This document shows positions 1 to 6,580 of a DNA stretch of 7,497 nucleotides, one piece after another. The stretch is from Capsulimonas sp. Its GTDB lineage: Bacteria; Armatimonadota; Armatimonadia; Armatimonadales; Capsulimonadaceae. How positions within the stretch are numbered: position 1 is the stretch's first letter; every line of letters starts with the position of its first letter. The notes below the pieces were generated by a model, which ran no database searches, was not told the origin of the DNA, and saw only the letters and a program-made list of their open reading frames with translations. Location: NCBI GenBank assembly GCA_025963815.1, contig JAOQAA010000412.1, positions 1 to 7,497 of the forward strand, read 5' to 3'. The translations under genes were made by a program, and so were the position numbers.

Positions 1-230
1 TGGAAATTATTGAGTCCGAAGAACACCTGGCTCTTCGGCCCATTCGTGGCGTAAAAGGCGAGAATCAAACTGCGTACGATCTGCCAGACGCCGAAGACGG
101 CAAAGAGGATCAGAAACGGCGAGACAAATAAGTACGGCGTGGTCTTATCTGAGAGAGGGCGTCGGCTTCGGCGCGGTCCGCTCTCGGAAACCGTCTGCGC
201 TGCGGGCCGGACGGTAAGAATGTTGCTCAA
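1..230 (-). CDS. Carbohydrate ABC transporter permease, MalF/UgpA type (N-terminal 76 codons only)
   Basis: This is the start of an inner-membrane permease subunit that would form the sugar channel together with a second (MalG-type) permease and take sugar from the binding protein encoded just upstream. The gene begins with TTG at 230-228, which overlaps the TGA stop of the binding-protein gene as TTGA. A strong Shine-Dalgarno, AGGAAGGAA (245-237 on the minus strand), lies 6 bases before the TTG and decides this start; no ATG is available. The first ~31 residues are polar and Arg-rich, typical of the cytoplasmic tail of this family, followed by a hydrophobic helix at about residues 32-60 (begins PYLFVSPFLILF). 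The fragment ends at the window edge with FFGLNNF, matching the family's usual 'FVGLxNF' segment at the start of the first periplasmic loop. The order binding protein then permease supports the call. The remaining ~220 residues, including the EAA loop, are outside the window. Confidence 0.87.
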   Translation of the reverse strand, partial: MSNILTVRPAAQTVSESGPRRSRRPLSDKTTPYLFVSPFLILFAVFGVWQIVRSLILAFYATNGPKSQVFFGLNNF

Positions 231-1591
231 TAGGGGTTCCTTCCTGCCATGGCCCGGACCTGGTCGGCGCGCAGCTTCAGCCGTGAGCGGACATAGCTCT
301 CGAACTGGGCGTCGCCATGGTCGATATAGCCGTGGGCGTTGTAGTATTGGACGCAGTCGATCAGAGCCTGGCTGAGCTTGTCCGTCGCCGTCTGGCTTAC
401 CGGGCTGCTGTAGTGCGGCGGAACTTCCGGAGCGAGACGGATGTAGGACTCGCCCGCCTTCTCATGGCTCCAGTAAGCGCTGCGCTCGTGAAACGCCGGA
501 TCGGTCCAGAGATCTTTGACCGGCGGCAGGATGTTTGTCGAACGGTACCGGTCGGCGACCTGCGTCCTGTCGAGCATCAGGAACATTGCCAGCTTCCAGG
601 CGAGGTCCTGGTGGTTATTGTGCTTGGTGATTCCCACCATGGTGCCGCCCCAGGTGGTAGTGGGGGCGCCGCCGGGCGCGGCCAGCGGCAGGGGCGTCAG
701 CCCCATCTTGCCCTTCATATGCGAAACATCGTTCTCGAAGGTCTTGGAGCGCCAGTCCGGGCAGATGTAGCAGAGCATATAGCCATCCTCAACGGCCTTA
801 GTCTGCACCTGACCGAAGTAGCCGACACTGCTGGCGATCTTGTGCGGCCCGGCGACCAATGGAACGTACCAGCACATCGTCTGCACCGCGATCTCGTTGT
901 CCATGATGACATGGCCGTTTTCATCGAAGTATCCGCCGCCGCGCTGAAACAGAAGCGGCTCCAGAACAGTGGCGTCGCTGTCGGACATTTCCATCATGTA
1001 GCGCTTGTTCGGGATCGTCATTTTGCGGCCGGTTTTGACGAAGTCATCCCAGGTCTTAATCTGAGACACATCGACGCCCGCCTTCTCAAAGATGTCCCGG
1101 CGGTAAGCAAGCTGCACGGCGTGCACATCATGCGGGAGACCGTAAATATGGCCCCGGTTCGTGTAGGGCGAAAATCGCGCATGCACCACCCGGTCCCAAA
1201 GCGGCGGAGCGCCGTTTGGCCCGGGCGCATGGATGCGCGGGCTGAGGTCGACGAGGCCGATATCCTTGGTGGGGCCTCGAAACAGCGCCGCCGACTGTCC
1301 GATCTCCATTTCGCAAAGGTCCGGCACGTCCAGGTCCGCGAGCATGGCCGCCTGCATGCGGGAAGCCAAAGCGTTCAGAGACACCAGCTCCAGATCGACG
1401 GTAACGCCGGGGTTCTGGCGCTCGAACTCCGGAATGATCTTTTTGTATGAGTCGTAGTGCGTAGTCGCGAACGTCCAGTACGTGAGCGTGGCGTGATGTT
1501 TAGGCGCGGGCTGCAGGGACAGCCATGCGCCCGAAGCCACGGCCAGCATCAGAATACTGAAGGCCGCTCTGCCGAATGGAAAGTATCTCAT
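227..1591 (-). CDS. Extracellular sugar-binding protein of an ABC transporter (family 1 solute-binding protein)
   Basis: This 454-residue protein would capture an oligosaccharide outside the inner membrane and hand it to the adjoining permease. I start it at ATG 1591, not at the upstream in-frame ATG at 1657. The shorter form begins MRYFPFGRAAFSILML, a proper basic-plus-hydrophobic export signal (about residues 1-30), and has AGGAAGAAG at 1609-1601 nine bases before it; the longer form would overlap the end of the GH3 gene by 47 bases and bury the signal. There is no lipobox cysteine, so it may be cleaved or remain membrane-anchored by the N-terminus. The mature part shows the family pattern: LTYWTF near residue 37, then IPEFERQNPGVTV, a central IYGLPHDVHAVQLAYRRDIFEKAG stretch with TWDDF, and GGTMVGITK near the hinge. 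Length and layout are normal and I see no lesion. It lies 19 bases after the GH3 stop and overlaps the permease by 4 bases, so the genes are probably co-transcribed. Substrate specificity cannot be read from sequence; the neighbouring glycosidases point to hemicellulose oligosaccharides. Confidence 0.88.
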   Translation of the reverse strand: MRYFPFGRAAFSILMLAVASGAWLSLQPAPKHHATLTYWTFATTHYDSYKKIIPEFERQNPGVTVDLELVSLNALASRMQAAMLADLDVPDLCEMEIGQSAALFRGPTKDIGLVDLSPRIHAPGPNGAPPLWDRVVHARFSPYTNRGHIYGLPHDVHAVQLAYRRDIFEKAGVDVSQIKTWDDFVKTGRKMTIPNKRYMMEMSDSDATVLEPLLFQRGGGYFDENGHVIMDNEIAVQTMCWYVPLVAGPHKIASSVGYFGQVQTKAVEDGYMLCYICPDWRSKTFENDVSHMKGKMGLTPLPLAAPGGAPTTTWGGTMVGITKHNNHQDLAWKLAMFLMLDRTQVADRYRSTNILPPVKDLWTDPAFHERSAYWSHEKAGESYIRLAPEVPPHYSSPVSQTATDKLSQALIDCVQYYNAHGYIDHGDAQFESYVRSRLKLRADQVRAMAGRNPY

Positions 1592-1610
1592 AAACGACTG
1601 CTTCTTCCTG

Positions 1611-3745
1611 TCACACGATGGCTGCAAGTATTGCAAATTTGCTGGGAGCTGAGACATTCAGGGACTTGCGCAAGACGATCGCGCGCGACGATCCGCCGAC
1701 CCCGATTTCCACACGATCGCTCTCCACTTCGAACTGCTGCTCCTCGTTCCAATAAGCGAGCTGGGACGCTTCTATTGTGATCGTAATGGACTTGGTCTCG
1801 CCCGGCGCGAGCGCAATCCTCTGGAAACCTTGGAGTTCCTGAAGCGGCCGCGCCACCTGGGAACCGAGGTAGCGCACGTACAGCTGCGCGACTTCTTCGC
1901 CGGCTCTGTCGTCGGTATTGGTCAGATCGAAACGGATGGCGACAGATCCGTTCCCAAGGATTGTGTCAGAACTTGTCTGAAGGTTGGTGTAGGCAAACTG
2001 GGTGTAGCTCAGCCCATGACCGAATGGGTAGAGCGCATCGCCTTCGAAATATAGATGCGTGCGGCCGAGGCGGATGTTGTAGTCCATCATCGGCGGAAGC
2101 TGATCGATCGACTGCGGCCAGGTCTGGACAAGGCGTCCCGCCGGATTATAATCCCCGAAGAGAACATCGGCGAGGGCGTTTCCCTGCTCCTGGCTGTTGT
2201 GCGTCATCTGCACAATCGCTGGAATATTCTCCTGCGTCCACCGGATGGTGTAGGGGAACGAGGAGATGAGCACGACGACTGTGCGCGGGTTTGCCGCATG
2301 GACTTGCCGGATCAGTTCTTCTTCCTCCAGGTCGAGCGACTGCCGATCAACGGATTCTTTCCCATACTCCGGTTTGGTGACCTTGGCCCAGCCACCGTCT
2401 CCCGTGGGGTGATTCCCGACAATGACGATGGCGACATCCGATGCCCGCGCGGCCTCCACGGCGGATGCGATATCGGCGGCGTCCGAATGCCGAACCGTCA
2501 TGTCCGCGCCCATCTTGGCCTGTATGCCCTGCAGCGGGGTGACGGCGTATGGCGGCGAGCCGCTGTACCAATCGAGCAGGACCGAATCCGAGTAAGCGCC
2601 GATGACGGCGACCGATTTCAGAATTTGCTTGTTCAGAGGCAGCTGCCGATCCTCGTTTTTCAGCAGCACAATGGATTTCTGCGTGACCAGGCGCGCGGCG
2701 GTTTTGTGTTCTTCGGAAAGCCAGGGCGCGGGGGCGCCGTCCGCGCCGATCCGCGTGTAGGGAACGATCTCCGGCGGATCGAGCAGGCCCAGGCGGATCA
2801 TGACTCGGAAGTTACCGCGCAGCGCATCGTTAATCTGCGCCTCGGTCACAAGGCCATGCTCCAAAGCTGCGTGCGTTGGCTCTGCGTGATCGTCCAGAAA
2901 CTGTCCGATCCCTGCCTGGATGACGGCCGCGCACGCGCGCTCTTCATCGGGGAACGCCTTGTGATCGGAGACCAGCAGCTTCATCGCCCCGCCGTTGGTG
3001 CAGATGATCCCGTCCTGTCCCCATTCCTTCACGGTGATCTCTTTGAGCATGGGATGTACGGAGCAGGGAATGCCGTTGTACGAGTTATAAGCCGCCATGT
3101 ATGCCCGCGATCTAGCCTCGACTCCATACGGAATGGAACGGAATAGTACTCCCGGAAGAGCCGCTCATCGAAGTCCGACGACGAACTTTCCCGCCCGTTC
3201 TCGTTGCTGTTCGCGAGAAAATGCTTCATCAGCGACGCCGCGCGCCAGTACTTCGGATGGTCACCCTGCAAGCCGCGGACGAACGCAGCGGTCAGTGTTC
3301 CATTGAAATAGGGATCCTCCCCGTAGCACTCCTCCGTCCGTCCCCAGCGTGGATCGCGCCCAAGGTCGGCGTTGGGAGCCCGAACGACGATTCCTCCGCG
3401 TCCGTACTCGGGATGCTGAAATAGATAACGCGCTTCCAGCCCCTCGATCTCGGCGGCGAGGCGCACGCAACCCACATCCCACGTCTGTCCAAGGCCAATC
3501 GCCTGCGGGAAGGTCGTGGTGGGAATGGGGTTCGGTTTGCCCCAGCCGCCCGGCTCGCCCATCGCAGCCCCGTGCAGTCCTTCGATATGCCCGCTGCCCT
3601 TGACGCCAAGGCGCGGAACATTGGGGTCGGTGCCCAGGCAGGAGATCTTCTCCTCAGGCGTCATCAATGACAGGAGGCTGGTCACGCGCTCTTCGATGGG
3701 CGCGCCGGGATCCTGGAAAGTGTGCTCGAAACGTGTATTGCCCAT
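1611..3745 (-). pseudogene. GH3 beta-glycosidase (beta-glucosidase/beta-xylosidase type), split by a one-base frameshift
   Basis: Family GH3 enzymes release terminal beta-linked glucose or xylose from oligosaccharides. Two overlapping reading frames, 3745-3029 and 3098-1611, together make one protein: adding one G at the GG at 3124-3125 restores an open frame of exactly 711 residues and the family sequence RMGVEARSRAYMAAYN. Restored domains are: TIM barrel (about residues 20-330) with DPRWGR at 131-136 and KHF at 174-176; alpha/beta sandwich (about 350-580) with the SQEQG motif at 518-522, the candidate acid/base being Glu520; and an Fn3-like domain (about 600-690). There is no signal peptide, so the enzyme acts in the cytoplasm on imported sugars. 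It starts 23 bases after the GH31 stop and ends 19 bases before the binding-protein start. Oddly, the position aligned with the catalytic nucleophile Asp reads Asn (residue 251, in ICTNGG). With the frameshift this suggests a dead gene; a sequencing error could explain the frameshift but less easily both changes. Glucosidase versus xylosidase activity cannot be settled here. Confidence 0.88.
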
Positions 3746-3768
3746 GATATTGTTTCTCGCCGATAAAA

Positions 3769-6090
3769 TTAAACCGTCACGGTTATCGAGCTCTCGCCCG
3801 CCGCCGGCAGCGCCAGCGCGCCGCGCTCGCCAGCCTCGGACGAACCGCCGTCTACGGACTTGATGTTCGCGACCCCCATCAGCCGCAGCCGCCAGTCCTG
3901 AGCGGCGCCGTTCATGGACGCCGTGATCTTGCCGCCGTTCTTGGTGGCTGTCAGCGACGCGCCTGTCTCTCCCGTGAGGGTGGGAATGGATACCTGAATA
4001 TGCGCTCCTTCGGACAACTCATAGACCTGGAATTCGATGCCGGAGGCGAAGTCGTAGTCCGGGCGCTCATCGTCAGCGCCGACAGGGATGATGGAGTTTG
4101 GACGGACGAAGAGCGGCAGGCTCAGGAACCCGTGCTCCTCGCGGACCCAGCGCGGGCCATCGATCGTGCGGCCGGTCAGATATTCGGTCCAGCGGCCTTC
4201 GGGCAGATAGTAACTGACCGAGCCTTCCTGGGAGAAGACGGGAGCGACCAGCAGCGAACCACCGAGAAGATACTGGCGGTCGAGATACTCGCAGCCCGGA
4301 TCGTCAGGGAACTCCAGCATCATGGCGCGCATCATAGGGACGCCTGTTTGATGCGCTTCGACGGCGGCTCCGAAGAGATAAGGCATCAGACGACACTTGA
4401 GCTTGGTGAAGAAACGAAGCACGTCCACGGCTTCTTCGTCATAGACCCACGGGACGCGGTAAGACGAGCTGCCGTGCAGACGGCTGTGCGGCGAGAGCAG
4501 GCCGAAGGCGACCCAGCGCTTGTAAAGGGCGGCGGGCGGCGTTCCCTCGAAGCCGCCAATGTCGTGGCTCCAGAAGCCGAATCCCGAAAGGCAGAGCGAC
4601 AGGCCGGCGCGCAGGCTCGCGGCCATCGCCTCGAAGTCGGAGGCGCAGTCGCCGCCCCAGTGGACCGGGAATTGCTGGCAGCCCGCCGTGGCGGAGCGCG
4701 CGAACAGTACGGCCTCGCCCTCGCCGCGCTCCTCGCGCAGCAAATCAAAGACGGTTTTATTATAGAGATAAGAATAATAGTTGTGCATCGCCGCCGGATC
4801 GGAGCCGTCGTGGTAGACAACATCGGTGGGGATGCGCTCGCCGAAGTCGGTCTTGAAGCAATCTACTCCTTGATGCAGGAGGGCGCGCAGCTTGTCCGTG
4901 TACCATCGGCAGGCTTCCGGATTGGTAAAATCGATGATCGCCATGCCCGGCTGCCACTGATCCGTCTGCCACACGGAGCCATCGGGGCGCTTCAGGAAAT
5001 AGCCGCCGGCCTTGCCCTCGGCGAAGAGCGCCGAGCGCTGGGCGATGTAGGGATTGATCCATACGCAGACGCGCAGTCCACGTTCTTTGAGACGGGCGAG
5101 CATGGCGGCGGGATCGGGGAACACGCGCGTATCCCAGGCAAAGTCGCACCAGTGAAATTCGTGCATCCAGAAGCAGTCGAAGTGAAAGACATGCAGCGGG
5201 ATGTCTCGGTCCGTCATGCCCTGGATAAAACTGGTGACAGTCGCTTCGTCGTAGCTCGTGGTAAAGGAAGTTGTCAGCCACAGCCCAAACGACCACGCCG
5301 GCGGAAGCGCCGGCCGTCCCGTGAGCGCCGTGTATTTCTCCAGGATCTCCTTGGGACTCGGCCCGTAAATCACGAAATACTCCAGCGACTGTCCGTGAAC
5401 GCTGAAATGGACGCGGGCGACTTTCTCCGATCCGATCTCGAACGACACGTTTCCAGGCTGATTCACGAAGACGCCGTAGCCGCGATTGGTCAGATAAAAC
5501 GGGATGTTCTTATACGCCTGATCGCTGCCCGCGCCGCCGTCTTTGTTCCAGATCTCAACCACCTGACTGTTTTTCACAAATGATGTGAATCGCTCACCTA
5601 GGCCGTAGACACACTCGCCGACCCCCAGCGAAAGCTGCTCGTGGATGTATGCGTCTTCGCCTTCGACCTCCGCCAGTCCAATGCCTTTGTTGCCGCTGCC
5701 GGTGATGACCCGTCCATCTTCCGCGAGGAAGTCGAGCGCCCAGTTCGTGCGATCGATCCGCGCCGTCAAGGCGCCGCTGGTGATGGAGGCGTACTGATCG
5801 TCGCTCTGCGTAATCGCCTGCGCGGTTTCCTGCGACACGATGGGAAAGCGGAGCGATTCTTCACGCTCGCCGCTATAGTGCATTAATAGCACTTGGATCA
5901 CGTCACTAACGGGCGAAGAAAGCCGCATGGTGATGAGTGGGCCCGTCAGCGTATCGCCGCGGTGGCGGATCTTCTGAACGGGAGCGTAAGCCGTCACGGA
6001 CATGTCCGTGGTATCGATATCGTACGCCTGCGCCGGGTGATAAGTCCGCACGCCTTCGCGTATCATCCAGTTTCCATCAGTGAACTTCAT
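3769..6090 (-). CDS. yicI: GH31 alpha-xylosidase, YicI type
   Basis: This enzyme removes alpha-1,6-linked xylose from the non-reducing end of xyloglucan oligosaccharides and isoprimeverose. The 773-residue product matches E. coli YicI (772 residues) along its whole length, from the MKFTDGNW start to the C-terminal beta domain. The catalytic nucleophile is Asp415 in KTDFGERIPTD and the acid/base is Asp481 in HWGGDC, each one position off YicI Asp416 and Asp482. Residues known to set xyloside preference are also kept: Phe276 (SFTTSY), Cys306 and Phe307 (HFDCFW), and Lys413. Domains are an N-terminal beta sandwich (to about 245), a (beta/alpha)8 barrel (about 260-585) and C-terminal beta domains. 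There is no signal peptide, so it is cytoplasmic. It is the first gene of the operon, followed after 23 bases by the GH3. No frameshift or stop is seen; of the damaged set around it, this gene looks fully functional. The start at 6090 fits the YicI N-terminus exactly, yet no Shine-Dalgarno precedes it (see the promoter entry). Confidence 0.96.
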   Translation of the reverse strand: MKFTDGNWMIREGVRTYHPAQAYDIDTTDMSVTAYAPVQKIRHRGDTLTGPLITMRLSSPVSDVIQVLLMHYSGEREESLRFPIVSQETAQAITQSDDQYASITSGALTARIDRTNWALDFLAEDGRVITGSGNKGIGLAEVEGEDAYIHEQLSLGVGECVYGLGERFTSFVKNSQVVEIWNKDGGAGSDQAYKNIPFYLTNRGYGVFVNQPGNVSFEIGSEKVARVHFSVHGQSLEYFVIYGPSPKEILEKYTALTGRPALPPAWSFGLWLTTSFTTSYDEATVTSFIQGMTDRDIPLHVFHFDCFWMHEFHWCDFAWDTRVFPDPAAMLARLKERGLRVCVWINPYIAQRSALFAEGKAGGYFLKRPDGSVWQTDQWQPGMAIIDFTNPEACRWYTDKLRALLHQGVDCFKTDFGERIPTDVVYHDGSDPAAMHNYYSYLYNKTVFDLLREERGEGEAVLFARSATAGCQQFPVHWGGDCASDFEAMAASLRAGLSLCLSGFGFWSHDIGGFEGTPPAALYKRWVAFGLLSPHSRLHGSSSYRVPWVYDEEAVDVLRFFTKLKCRLMPYLFGAAVEAHQTGVPMMRAMMLEFPDDPGCEYLDRQYLLGGSLLVAPVFSQEGSVSYYLPEGRWTEYLTGRTIDGPRWVREEHGFLSLPLFVRPNSIIPVGADDERPDYDFASGIEFQVYELSEGAHIQVSIPTLTGETGASLTATKNGGKITASMNGAAQDWRLRLMGVANIKSVDGGSSEAGERGALALPAAGESSITVTV

Positions 6091-6092
6091 AG

Positions 6093-6128
6093 TGGGACCA
6101 TTATACTATTGGTCTGCGGCAAAAGCAA
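6093..6128 (-). promoter_or_regulatory. Promoter of the GH31 operon, possibly giving a leaderless mRNA
   Basis: On the minus strand, TTGCTT (6128-6123) and a perfect TATAAT (6105-6100) are separated by 17 bases, the ideal spacing for a sigma70-type promoter. The TATAAT ends only 9 bases before the GH31 ATG (6090), so transcription would start about 0-4 bases before the codon, near 6093. There is no Shine-Dalgarno in the gap, which agrees with a leaderless transcript. The -35 box is a weak match (only TTG). The start site is inferred from spacing, not measured. Confidence 0.65.
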
Positions 6129-6142
6129 TCAATTCCGCATGA

Positions 6143-6177
6143 ATTACCGATAATTTTATTTTTGAATTATCGGTAAT
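6143..6177. promoter_or_regulatory. Perfect 13-bp inverted repeat; likely paired LacI-family operators
   Basis: ATTACCGATAATT (6143-6155) and AATTATCGGTAAT (6165-6177) are exact reverse complements around a 9-base centre. Each arm holds a 12-mer (ATTACCGATAAT or its complement) that is itself palindromic at ten of twelve positions with a central CpG, the usual design of LacI-family operators. The two centres are 23 bp apart, about two helical turns, so two dimers could bind the same face. The site lies 15 bp upstream of the GH31 -35 box and 17 bp before the -35 box of the opposing prepilin promoter, so it could govern both. It is not a good terminator: the stem is AT-rich and no T run follows on either strand. 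Which regulator binds is inferred from the adjacent lacI remnant. Confidence 0.6.
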
Positions 6178-6194
6178 CTATTTCAAGAAAGCCC

Positions 6195-6230
6195 TTGATG
6201 AGACGATAATTCGGTGTTAGAATAGTTTCA
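6195..6230 (+). promoter_or_regulatory. Sigma70-like promoter of the prepilin remnant
   Basis: TTGATG (6195-6200) and TAGAAT (6218-6223) are separated by 17 bases on the plus strand. A start near 6230 would give a leader of about 68 bases ending in a Shine-Dalgarno AGGAG at 6281-6285, 12 bases before the ATG at 6298. The promoter points away from the GH31 promoter, with the inverted repeat between them. It suggests the gene was once expressed. Confidence 0.5.
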
Positions 6231-6297
6231 TATCCCCGGAAATTCAGCATCCGGTCTGGTTTTTCGGAGTTGCGTTCGTTAGGAGAAGGTAAAGACT

Positions 6298-6531
6298 ATG
6301 AGCTAATCGTGATTCATTTCGCGCATTAGGCTCAAAGGCTTCACACCGATCGAGCTTCTTGTTGTCGTCATTGTCATTGCGATATTGGCGGCGATCTTGT
6401 TTCGTGTGTTTGCGAAAGCCTGCGAGAAGGCGCATCAAAACTCCTGCGCCAGTAATAGCGCGGCGAAAAACGCCGCCGTCACTCAGGCGGCTGCTCAGGC
6501 TAATGCGGGCAAACCTGGCGGGAAACCCTGA
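6298..6531 (+). pseudogene. Prepilin-like protein (type II secretion/type IV pilin N-terminal domain), with early stop codons
   Basis: From ATG 6298 the frame reads M-S-stop-S-stop and then stays open to TGA at 6529-6531, 78 codons in all. After the two stops it encodes KGFTPIELLVVVIVIAILAA, the prepilin cleavage motif (Gly at -1, Phe at +1, Glu at +5) followed by the hydrophobic N-terminal helix, then LFRVFAKACEKAHQNSC, clearly related to the 'FPVFAQAREKARQTSC' seen after this helix in many Armatimonadota and related secreted proteins. The rest is a short Ala-rich tail ending GGKP. Proteins of this class are processed by a prepilin peptidase at the inner membrane. A strong Shine-Dalgarno (6281-6285) shows that 6298 was the true start; no usual start codon occurs between the second stop (6310-6312) and the motif. 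Several changes (Leu to Pro at +3, Arg to Cys and His) also look like decay. Family members usually continue for 150 or more residues, so the tail may be truncated too. A genuine small prepilin cannot be excluded. Confidence 0.72.
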
Positions 6532-6580
6532 TCCCACAGTAATCGTGGATCGGCGAACACAGAGAGTATAACATTATCTC

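Noticed and set aside
317..1450. Long plus-strand open frame of 377 codons opposite the binding-protein gene
   Set aside because: It is antisense to a clear solute-binding protein, has no family resemblance and no Shine-Dalgarno; such frames are expected opposite GC-rich coding DNA.
1592..1657. Upstream ATG at 1657 as start of the binding protein
   Set aside because: It would add 22 residues before a normal signal peptide and overlap the GH3 end by 47 bases; the ATG at 1591 has a suitable Shine-Dalgarno.
2055..3146. Plus-strand open frame of 363 codons opposite the GH3 gene
   Set aside because: Antisense shadow of GH3 with no recognisable motif and Arg/Asp-rich composition typical of such shadows.
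4000..5583. Plus-strand open frame of 527 codons opposite the GH31 gene
   Set aside because: Antisense to a protein matching YicI along its whole length; it has no domain pattern of its own.
6143..6177. The inverted repeat as ends of a mobile element or as a rho-independent terminator
   Set aside because: The arms are only 9 bases apart with no transposase or target duplication, and the stem is AT-rich without a following T tract; an operator fits better.
6244..6537. Minus-strand open frame of 97 codons opposite the prepilin remnant
   Set aside because: The prepilin motif is readable on the plus strand with promoter and Shine-Dalgarno, whereas the minus frame shows no known pattern.
6530..6551. 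Imperfect hairpin GATCCCAC/GTGGATC after the prepilin remnant, as a terminator
   Set aside because: The stem is short with a bulge, and no T run follows, so termination is not supported.
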